A stretch of DNA of 18,728 bases. Source: JAFARZ01 sp035651595. Its GTDB lineage: Bacteria; Actinomycetota; Actinomycetes; Streptosporangiales; Streptosporangiaceae. Positions 8,321 through 14,965 of the stretch are shown here, piece after piece (the stretch's first letter is position 1; every line of letters begins with the position of its first letter). The stretch is from NCBI GenBank assembly GCA_035651595.1, contig DASRFJ010000122.1, positions 1 to 18,728 on the forward strand, in the 5' to 3' direction. The notes below the pieces were generated by a model. The model was not told where the DNA came from, did not search any database, and saw only the letters and a list, made by a program, of their open reading frames with translations. The translations under genes were made by a program, and so were the position numbers.

Positions 8321-9880
8321 TCAGCGCAGCCGGGCCAGCAGATTCCGGTGCCAGACCGCGATTGTGTACGGCCCGAAACGGTAGACGTGCGCGGGCCGCC
8401 CGGCCCGGGCCTCCATCTGGCGGACCAGCGTCTGATCCGACCAGTTCCGCGCCGCGCCCATGCTCACGATGAAGTCCGCGTAGTGCTTGGCGGGGTCGTA
8501 CCAGGCCCGGCTGGCCTCCCAGTAGTCCTGGCTGGCCAGCACACCGCGGTTCGCCGCGACCGCCCGTACCTGGACGGTGTCGCGGCTGTCCAGGGTGAGG
8601 CTGCTGGCCTGCCAGTAGCCGGCCAGGCCCTGGGTCAGGTCGTGCTCGGCCAGCCATACGGTCAGGTCCGCGGCAGGCGCCGGGAGCGGCGGCTGGACCG
8701 CGTTGGACGCCAGCATGCCGCCGTAGACGGCGAGCGCGCCGGCCATCACGGGCGCGAGCCGGGCGGCGAGCAGCGGGCCGGCGAGCTGGCGCCCGGCCAG
8801 TACCGCCCCGAACGGCAGCACCGCCGCTATCTCCCTGGTAGTGCTGATGTTCTGCGCCTGGACGGTGAACATGTAGGCGGCCAGGTTGACCGCGATCGCG
8901 ACCGTCAGCACCTGGGCGAGCAGGTCGGCGGCGGCGAACCGCCGCACTGTCCGGCACAGCGCCCAGCTCACCAGGCCGATGCCGATCAGGTGAAAGACCG
9001 CGAACAGCGCCAGGTGGCTGACCGGCAGGCTGGTGAAGTCGGCGCCGAACAGCTGGAGCAGGCCCTGGGCGGTCAGGGTCACATTGTGCAGCCAGGCGCT
9101 GGACTCGGCGAAGGTGGCCCGGACCGGGCTGATCGTCCAGCCGCCGTTCGCGGCGATGAGCCAGGTCGCCAACGCCGCGGCCGGCCAGGACAACACCGCG
9201 GCGACGGCCAGCGACAGCTCATAACGGCACGCGGCCAGCGGCTCGCGTTTGCTCACCACCATCCGGTACGCGCGGCCGGCGCAGACCGCGGCCAGCGGCA
9301 GCGCGGCGACGATCTCGGTGATCGGATCCGCCACCGCCGTCCAGGCCAGCAGCAGGCCCGTGGCTGCCGGAGCCCACCGGGAGTTCGCTCCTCGGTCGGC
9401 AATCAGCCAGGCCGCTAGCACGGGGACGCCGGTGCCGACGTGGTCGGGGGACAGCAGCAGCAGGTGCGTCGCGCTGCCGAGCTGCGGCGCGAGCATGATC
9501 CCGGCGGCGATCAGGGCTCGGGTGATGCCCTGCGCGCCGCGCGCGTTTCCCCTGGCCAGCCCCGCCGCCAGCAGCACGAGCAGCGTGTAGGTCAGCGCGC
9601 CGGCAATGTGCACCACGTCGGGGCCGAGCCCGCGGAAGGTCTCGACCAGCATGTATTCGGGCAGCTCGGTGGTGTAGAACGATACGTCCGACATCGTCCA
9701 GCCGTGTAGCAGCAGGTTGCCGTGCAGCATGTCCCACGCCTGGAGCGCGTTGGAGGCGCCGTCGGAGTTCACCGGGGCCCCGGCAGTGGACTGCGCCAGG
9801 TACGCGATGAACAGGCAGATCGCCGATGCGATCGTGGCCGCGGGCCAGGTGAGGCGCTTGATGCAGAGTTCTGTAGCCAT
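8321..9880 (-). CDS. Polytopic membrane protein, putative GT-C-like glycosyltransferase (paralogue A)
   Basis: A 519-residue multi-pass membrane protein of a family I cannot name. After the first membrane helix (about 12-30), an outer loop carries NSDGAS (38-43), WDMLHGN (49-55), HGW (59-61) and DVSFYTTELPEY (65-76). SPDHVGTGVP (144-153) and TREIAAVLPFGAVLAGR (348-364) are shared with its paralogues. About nine or ten helices are followed by a non-membrane C-terminal domain (about 396-519) with GLAGYWQAS and YTIAVWHRNLL. An acidic residue after helix 1 plus this topology resembles GT-C glycosyltransferases that use polyprenyl-phosphate sugars; this is inference. The ATG has no Shine-Dalgarno and lies 19 nt after the upstream paralogue B, so coupled translation is likely. 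A palindrome fills the gap. Confidence 0.88.
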   Translation of the reverse strand: MATELCIKRLTWPAATIASAICLFIAYLAQSTAGAPVNSDGASNALQAWDMLHGNLLLHGWTMSDVSFYTTELPEYMLVETFRGLGPDVVHIAGALTYTLLVLLAAGLARGNARGAQGITRALIAAGIMLAPQLGSATHLLLLSPDHVGTGVPVLAAWLIADRGANSRWAPAATGLLLAWTAVADPITEIVAALPLAAVCAGRAYRMVVSKREPLAACRYELSLAVAAVLSWPAAALATWLIAANGGWTISPVRATFAESSAWLHNVTLTAQGLLQLFGADFTSLPVSHLALFAVFHLIGIGLVSWALCRTVRRFAAADLLAQVLTVAIAVNLAAYMFTVQAQNISTTREIAAVLPFGAVLAGRQLAGPLLAARLAPVMAGALAVYGGMLASNAVQPPLPAPAADLTVWLAEHDLTQGLAGYWQASSLTLDSRDTVQVRAVAANRGVLASQDYWEASRAWYDPAKHYADFIVSMGAARNWSDQTLVRQMEARAGRPAHVYRFGPYTIAVWHRNLLARLR

Positions 9881-9884
9881 ATGA

Positions 9885-9897
9885 CTACAGACTGTAG
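9885..9897. promoter_or_regulatory. 13-bp palindrome CTACAGACTGTAG between paralogues B and A
   Basis: This perfect dyad (six-base arms around one central A) lies between the stop of the gene at 9900-11492 and the ATG at 9880. A further CTGTAG half-site occurs at 9871-9876, inside the first codons of paralogue A. With a one-base spacer it cannot form an RNA hairpin, so a protein-binding operator is the natural reading. No regulator is identified. Confidence 0.45.
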
Positions 9898-9899
9898 CG

Positions 9900-11492
9900 C
9901 TAACGCAACTTGGTCATCAGGTTCTCGTGCCAGACGGCGACGGTGAAGTCGCCGACCTGGTAGATCGCGGACGGCCTGCCCGCCATATCCGCCAGCTGCC
10001 GGATCAGCTTCTGGTCCCGCCACTGCGCGGCCGATCCGGTACTGATCACGAAGTTGGCCTGGTTACCCGCCGTGTACCAGGACTTCTTCCCCTCCCACCA
10101 GGTCTCACCGGTCAGCCCGGCGGGCCCGTCGGCGATGGCCCTTACCTGGACCCGGTTGGCGCTGTACAGCGTCACGCTGGCGGCCTGCCAGTAGCCGGCC
10201 AGGCCGCGGGTAAGGTCGTGCGCGGTAAGCCAGGAGGCCAGGTCCGCCGTGGCCACCGGGACTGGCGGCTGAACCGCGTCGAACACCAGCATGCCGGTGT
10301 ACCCAGCGAGAACGGCCGCCGCGACGACCGCGCGCCGCGGCTGGAGCAGGTGCTTGCCAAGCATCCGCCCTGCCAGCGCGGCGCCGAACGCCAGCACCGC
10401 GGCGATCTCCCTGGTGTTCGTGATGTCCTGTGCCTCGCGGCTGAGCAGGTACGCGGCCAGGTTGACGGCGATGGCGGCCACCAGCACCTGCACCACCAGG
10501 TCGGCGGACAGGTACCGGCGCAGTGCCAGGCAAAGCCCCAATGCCGCCAGGCCAAGCCCGATCAGGTGCACCGCGGCGAAGACCCCCGCCAGCACTCCCG
10601 GCTGGACCCCGAAGGCAGCCCCGTAAAGCTGGAGGATTCCGTGACCGGTGAGGGCGGCGTTGTGTCCCAGTGCCCCCGGGCCGGCGGGCGAGGTGTGCAG
10701 CGGAGCACCCGTCCAGCCGCCTTCGGCGGCGATGAGGTGGGTGCCGGCCCACGCCACCGCGACCGCGCAGACCGCCGCCGTCAGTAGGGACAGTTCGTAC
10801 CAGGAGTCGCGCAGCGGCCTGCGCGCCACCCGCGCCTGGATGATGCGCAGCCCGCACACCGCGGCCAGCGGCAGTGCTCCGACTACCTCCGCGAGCAGGT
10901 CGCCCACCGCCGTCCAGGCGAGCAGCAGACCGGCAACGACCGGCGCCCAGCGGGTGCTCGCTCCTCTATCCACGATTATCCAGGTCAGCAGCAAGGGGAC
11001 GCCGGTGGCGACGTGGTCGGGTGACAGCAGCAGCACGCCGGACGGGTTGCCAAGCTCCGGCGCCAGCATGATCCCGGCGGCGATCAGCGCGCGGGTAACA
11101 CCCTCGCGGCCGGTCGCGCGGCCCTTGGCAAGCAGCGCTGCCAGCAGCACCAACGCCGTATACGTAAGCGCGGCGGCGATGTGGACCGCGAACGGACCGA
11201 ATCCGCGGATCGCCTCGACCAGCGCGAACTCCGGCAGGTCGATGGTGTAGAAGGACACGTCGGCGACCGCCCAGCCGCGCAGCAGGAGGTTGCCGTGCAG
11301 CATGTCCCAGGCCTGGAGCGCGATGGAGGCACCATCGGACGTGACATACGTGGCGCGAGCGGACTGCGCGAGGAACGCGGCGAACAGCCCGCAGGCCGCC
11401 ACCGTCACGACGGCGGGCCAGGCCAGCCTGCTAGCCAAGCGCGGTGAGGAGTTTCCTGTCCCAGACGGCGATCGTGTTTCGACCGAACTCAT
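9900..11492 (-). CDS. Polytopic membrane protein, putative GT-C-like glycosyltransferase (paralogue B)
   Basis: This 530-residue paralogue has the same architecture as its downstream neighbour. Shared motifs are SDGASIALQAWDMLHGN (52-68), GWAVADVSFYTIDLPEF (73-89), SPDHVATGVP and TREIAAVLAFGAALAGR. The C-terminal domain has GLAGYWQAASVTL and FTVAVWHENLM. It is closest to the paralogue at 8321-9880, so these two look like a recent tandem duplication. As written, the start (ATG 11492) overlaps the upstream fragment by 62 nt, and its GGGAGG is 13 bases away. A TTG at 11438 would leave an 8-nt overlap and begin just before the conserved RLAWPA that opens helix 1, so the true start is unsettled. 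The stop is TAG. Confidence 0.87.
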   Translation of the reverse strand: MSSVETRSPSGTGNSSPRLASRLAWPAVVTVAACGLFAAFLAQSARATYVTSDGASIALQAWDMLHGNLLLRGWAVADVSFYTIDLPEFALVEAIRGFGPFAVHIAAALTYTALVLLAALLAKGRATGREGVTRALIAAGIMLAPELGNPSGVLLLSPDHVATGVPLLLTWIIVDRGASTRWAPVVAGLLLAWTAVGDLLAEVVGALPLAAVCGLRIIQARVARRPLRDSWYELSLLTAAVCAVAVAWAGTHLIAAEGGWTGAPLHTSPAGPGALGHNAALTGHGILQLYGAAFGVQPGVLAGVFAAVHLIGLGLAALGLCLALRRYLSADLVVQVLVAAIAVNLAAYLLSREAQDITNTREIAAVLAFGAALAGRMLGKHLLQPRRAVVAAAVLAGYTGMLVFDAVQPPVPVATADLASWLTAHDLTRGLAGYWQAASVTLYSANRVQVRAIADGPAGLTGETWWEGKKSWYTAGNQANFVISTGSAAQWRDQKLIRQLADMAGRPSAIYQVGDFTVAVWHENLMTKLR

Positions 11493-11877
11493 AGACGTGG
11501 GCTGGCCTCCCGGCTAGGGCCGCCAAGTGCCACTCCAGGGCCGAGTCCGACTCGCCGGGCGGCGCGTTGGCGGTGACGAGGAAGTTCGCGTAGTTGCTGG
11601 ACGGCTCGAACCACTCCTGCTTGGCCTCCCAGTATGCCTCGGGCATCAGCCTGTTCTCGTTTACCACTACGGGCCTGACCGTGATGGAGTTCCCGCTGTC
11701 CACGGTCACGCCGCTGGCCTGCCAGTAGCCGCCCAGCCCGCTGGTGAGGCCGTGCCCGGCGAGCCAGAAGGTGAGGTCCGCGTTGTCCGCGGGGATCGAC
11801 GGCTGGCTCGCGCCGAAGCCCAGCATCGCGGTGTAGCCGGCCAGCAGCGCCAGGCCGGACACCGGGGAGCGTACCAA
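11431..11877 (-). CDS. C-terminal fragment of the same membrane-protein family (probable gene remnant)
   Basis: The 148 residues match only the last third of the family: one membrane helix (LALLAGYTAMLGFGAS), then TFWLAGHGLTSGLGGYWQASGV, WEAKQEWFEPSSNYANFLVT and a C-terminus RPAHVYEFGRNTIAVWDRKLL. The C-terminus is closest to that of the copy at 8321-9880. The first ~380 residues, including the putative active-site loop, are missing. Upstream there are only 71 bases before the rightward paralogue, so the 5' part is deleted rather than frameshifted. The frame opens with a TTG start preceded by AGGGGG three bases away, so a small anchored protein could still be made. Its 3' end overlaps the annotated start of the next gene. 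I read it as a decaying copy, but a function as a stand-alone domain is possible. Confidence 0.7.
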   Translation of the reverse strand: MVRSPVSGLALLAGYTAMLGFGASQPSIPADNADLTFWLAGHGLTSGLGGYWQASGVTVDSGNSITVRPVVVNENRLMPEAYWEAKQEWFEPSSNYANFLVTANAPPGESDSALEWHLAALAGRPAHVYEFGRNTIAVWDRKLLTALG

Positions 11878-11948
11878 TTGCCCCCTGTCATTGCGTCATT
11901 CACTCAAAGAAGCCAGACGACTACTGATGGTTACGTTAGCATGCCGCC
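11878..11948. promoter_or_regulatory. Divergent intergenic region with candidate leaderless promoter for paralogue C
   Basis: These 71 bases are less GC-rich than the surroundings. On the + strand TAGCAT (11937-11942) is a -10-like hexamer six bases before the ATG at 11949, and no Shine-Dalgarno is present, so a leaderless start is likely. No good -35 is visible. On the - strand the AGGGGG before the TTG at 11877 lies here. Confidence 0.35.
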
Positions 11949-13559
11949 ATGCACGTGACCGACCGCGTCGGCGCCGGGACCGTCATCGCCACCCGCCTGC
12001 CATCCGGGCGCACCGCGGCACGGCTGGCCTGGCCGGCCGGGCTGACGGTGGCCGCGCTCGCCCTGTACGGCTGCTACCTCCGCTTGTCCGGCACCCAGCG
12101 CGTCACCGCGGACGGCGCCTCGCAGGCACTCCAGGCGTGGGACATGCTGCACGGCAACTGGCTGCTGCACGGCTGGACGCTGACCGACGTGTCGTTCTAC
12201 ACCACCGAACTGCCGCAGTACGTGCTCATCGAGGCGGCGGACGGGCTGCGGCAGGACGTGGTGCACCTGGCCGGCGCGATGACCTACACGCTGCTGGTCC
12301 TGGCCGCTGGCCTGCTCGCCCGGGGCCGGTCGACAGGCCGGCCCGGCCTGGTCCGGCTCCTGGTCGCGTGCGGGATCATGCTCGCGCCGCAGCCGGTGAA
12401 CGGGGTGGGCATCCTGCTGACCCAGCCCGACCACGTCGGCACGATGGTCCCGGTGCTGTTGTGCTTGCTGTGGGTCGATCGCGCACCACGCCGCTGGTAT
12501 GTGCCGGTCCTCGCCGGGGGCGCGCTGGCGTGGGTACAGGTCGCGGACCGGCTGACGATGACGGTGGCGGTGCTGCCGCTGGCGGCGGTATGCGCCTTCC
12601 GCGCCTACCAGGGGATAGTGCGGGACCGGGAGCCGCTCGCCGCGCGATGGCCCGAGCTGTCGCTGGGTGCCGCGGCGCTCGCCGCCATCCCGGTCGCGAT
12701 GATCGCCACCCGGGTGCTCGCCAGCCTCGGCGGGTACGCGAGCCGGCCGCTGGCGAACGCATTCGCGCCGTCGGCCAGCTGGCCGTCCCACGTCGTGGTG
12801 ACCGTGCAGGGCATCCTCGCGCTGTACGGCAGCGACGTCACCGGCCAGCCGTTCGGCGTGCTCTCCGCGGTGGCGCTGATCCACCTGGCTGGGCTCGCGC
12901 TCGCCGGGTGGGCGGTGTGCCGCGCGCTGCGGCGCTTCGGACGCGGCGAGGACCTGGTCACCGACGTGCTCACCGTGGGGATCCTCGTCACGCTGGCCGC
13001 CTATCTGGTCAGTCCGCTGCCCACCACGATCTACTCGGCGCGCGAGATCGTCGCGGTCTTGCCGTTCGGCGCTGTGCTGGCCGGGCGGGTGCTCGGCGAC
13101 CGGCTGGCCGCGCTGCGGCTGCTGCCACTGGCATGCGCCGTGCTGGCAGGCTACTGCGTCGCGCTGCTGTCCGGCATGGCCCAGCCGACCCGGGCCGCGG
13201 TCGGCCAGGAGCTGGCCGGCTGGCTCACCACGCACCATCTGACGTCCGGGCTCGCCAGCTACGCGCAGGCGAACAGCGTCACGCTGGCCAGCGGCGGCGC
13301 CGTCCAGCTGCGGGCACCGGACTGGACCCGGCACGGCGCGTTGCGCGGCGCGTACGCCTCGCGGAGCTCGTGGTTCGATCCGCGCCTGCACGACGCGACG
13401 TTCGTGGTGTCGACGAAGGCCAACGGCTGGGGCTTCTGGATCTCCTACCGGCAGGTGACCGGCGCCTTCGGCAAGCCCGTGCACACCTATCACTACGGCG
13501 GCTACACGATCTGGGCTTGGCACGAGAACCTGCTCGCCCGGCTACATCCCGGCGATTAG
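11949..13559 (+). CDS. Polytopic membrane protein, putative GT-C-like glycosyltransferase (paralogue C)
   Basis: A 536-residue intact paralogue on the opposite strand from its relatives. It shares RLAWPAGLTVAAL at helix 1, ADGASQALQAWDMLHGN (54-70), HGWTLTDVSFYTTELPQY (74-91), QPDHVGTMVP and AREIVAVLPFGAVLAGR, and in the C-terminal domain GLASYAQANSVTL (Tyr-Ala-Gln where others have Tyr-Trp-Gln), SSWFDP and YTIWAWHENLL. The 30-residue N-terminal cytoplasmic extension is longer than in paralogue A. The ATG has no Shine-Dalgarno and is probably leaderless. The last 18 nt overlap the 3' end of pafA in convergent orientation, so the two messages are antisense at their ends. The role is inferred to be transfer of a lipid-linked sugar outside the membrane and is unproven. 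Confidence 0.88.
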   Translation: MHVTDRVGAGTVIATRLPSGRTAARLAWPAGLTVAALALYGCYLRLSGTQRVTADGASQALQAWDMLHGNWLLHGWTLTDVSFYTTELPQYVLIEAADGLRQDVVHLAGAMTYTLLVLAAGLLARGRSTGRPGLVRLLVACGIMLAPQPVNGVGILLTQPDHVGTMVPVLLCLLWVDRAPRRWYVPVLAGGALAWVQVADRLTMTVAVLPLAAVCAFRAYQGIVRDREPLAARWPELSLGAAALAAIPVAMIATRVLASLGGYASRPLANAFAPSASWPSHVVVTVQGILALYGSDVTGQPFGVLSAVALIHLAGLALAGWAVCRALRRFGRGEDLVTDVLTVGILVTLAAYLVSPLPTTIYSAREIVAVLPFGAVLAGRVLGDRLAALRLLPLACAVLAGYCVALLSGMAQPTRAAVGQELAGWLTTHHLTSGLASYAQANSVTLASGGAVQLRAPDWTRHGALRGAYASRSSWFDPRLHDATFVVSTKANGWGFWISYRQVTGAFGKPVHTYHYGGYTIWAWHENLLARLHPGD

Positions 13560-14900
13560 CTTCTCCACGCGCTCGTCAACCGACCGGAACGGGTCTTTGC
13601 ACAGCACGGTGCGCTGAGCCTGGTCGTTCAGCTTCAGGTGCACCCAGTCCACGGTGAAGTCCCTGCGCTTATCCTGCGCTCGCCTGATGAACTCACCCCG
13701 GAGCTTTGCCCGGGTGGTCTGCGGGGGAACGGACTTGGCCTCGAAGATGTCCAGGTCGCGCGCCGCACGCTCGACCGCACCCGCCTTCTGGAGCAGGTAG
13801 TACAGGCCGCGGCCGCGGTGCACGTCGTGGTAGGCGAGGTCGAGCTGGGCGACCCGCGGCGACGATAGCGGCAGGTCGTGCCGGGCGCGGTAGCGCTCGA
13901 TCAGCTGGTACTTGGTCACCCAGTCGATTTCCCTGGCGATCTTGTCGAGGTCGCCGCTCTCGATGGCGGCCAGCGTGCGCTCCCACATGTCCAGCACCCG
14001 CATGCTGACCGCGTCGGCGCCGTTCTTGTCGGTGAAATCCTTGGCTCGGTTCAGGTACTCGTACTGGATCTCCAGCGCGGACAGCTCCCGGCCGCTGGCC
14101 AGCCGGACCCGGCTGCGGCCGGTCATGTCGTGGCTGACCTCGCGGATCGCCCGGATCGAGTTGTCCAGGGTGAGGTCGCGCATGATCGCGCCGGCCTCGA
14201 TCATCCGCAGCACCAGATCGGTGGACCCGACCTTGAGCAGGGTCGTGGTCTCGCTCATGTTGGAGTCGCCGACGATCACGTGCAGCCGGCGGAACCGCTC
14301 CGCGTCCGCGTGCGGCTCGTCCCTGGTGTTGATGATCGGGCGCGACCTGGTGGTCGCGGACGAAACGCTCTCCCAGATGTGCTCGGCGCGCTGGCTCACG
14401 CAGTACACCGCGCCCCGCGGGGTCTGCAGCACCTTCCCCGCGCCGCAGATGACCTGGCGGGTGACCAGGAACGGGATCAGGATGTCGGCCAGCCGGCCGA
14501 ATTCGCCGTGCCTGCCCACCAGGTAGTTCTCGTGGCAGCCGTAGGAGTTGCCGGCCGAGTCCGTGTTGTTCTTGAACAGGTAGATGTCACCGGCGATGCC
14601 CTCCTCACGGAGCCGCCGGTCGGCGTCCACGAGCAGGCCCTCCAGGATCCGCTCCCCCGCCTTGTCGTGCGCGACCAGGTCGAGCACGCTGTCGCATTCG
14701 GGGGTCGCGTACTCCGGGTGGCTGCCCACGTCGAGGTAGAGCCGTGCCCCGTTGCGCAGGAACACGTTGCTGCTCCGGCCCCAGGACACCACCCGACGAA
14801 ACAGGTAGCGTGCCACCTCGTCCGGTGACAGCCGCCGCTGCCCGCGGAAGGTACAGGTAACCCCGTACTCGTTCTCCAGCCCGAAGATGCGCCGATCCAC
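13542..14900 (-). CDS. pafA: Pup-protein ligase PafA
   Basis: PafA uses ATP to join the C-terminal glutamate of Pup to lysines of target proteins, marking them for the proteasome or for storage. The 452-residue length is normal. The N-terminal RRIFGLENEYGVTCTF carries the ATP/Mg-binding Glu (E9). GARLYLDVGSHPEYATPEC (51-69) contains the catalytic aspartate D57, equivalent to the active-site Asp of the carboxylate-amine ligase fold. NNTDSAGNSYGCHENYL, HVIVGDSNMSETTTLLKVG and KDFTDKNG are also diagnostic. The GTG start follows TAGCCT by six bases and so is probably leaderless. Pup, Dop, ARC/Mpa and the proteasome subunits are not in the window. Here pafA is separated from pafB by about 7.4 kb and is flanked on both sides by the paralogous membrane genes. 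Confidence 0.98.
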   Translation of the reverse strand: MDRRIFGLENEYGVTCTFRGQRRLSPDEVARYLFRRVVSWGRSSNVFLRNGARLYLDVGSHPEYATPECDSVLDLVAHDKAGERILEGLLVDADRRLREEGIAGDIYLFKNNTDSAGNSYGCHENYLVGRHGEFGRLADILIPFLVTRQVICGAGKVLQTPRGAVYCVSQRAEHIWESVSSATTRSRPIINTRDEPHADAERFRRLHVIVGDSNMSETTTLLKVGSTDLVLRMIEAGAIMRDLTLDNSIRAIREVSHDMTGRSRVRLASGRELSALEIQYEYLNRAKDFTDKNGADAVSMRVLDMWERTLAAIESGDLDKIAREIDWVTKYQLIERYRARHDLPLSSPRVAQLDLAYHDVHRGRGLYYLLQKAGAVERAARDLDIFEAKSVPPQTTRAKLRGEFIRRAQDKRRDFTVDWVHLKLNDQAQRTVLCKDPFRSVDERVEKLIAGM

Positions 14901-14936
14901 CCCCTCAGGCTACGTCGCCGCAGGGCCTACTGACAG
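14901..14936 (-). promoter_or_regulatory. Candidate pafA promoter, leaderless
   Basis: On the - strand TAGCCT (14912-14907) is a -10-like hexamer followed by GAGGGG and then the GTG of pafA, so transcription would begin at or next to the start codon. CTGTCA (14936-14931) matches four of six -35 consensus bases at an 18-base spacing. The GAGGGG touches the GTG and is too close to act as a normal Shine-Dalgarno. Confidence 0.4.
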
Positions 14937-14965
14937 CATCACGCGGTGGTGGCGGTCGGGTTATT

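Noticed and set aside
9885..9897. Assigning the CTACAGACTGTAG dyad to a BlaI/CopY regulator
   Set aside because: The core has three bases between TACA and TGTA instead of the usual two, and no such regulator gene is in the window.
11891..13657. Long + strand frame, and a long - strand frame (11931-13523), across the rightward paralogue
   Set aside because: Both are low-complexity Arg/Pro/Gly/Gln-rich translations. The frame at 11949-13559 has the family motifs and membrane helices.
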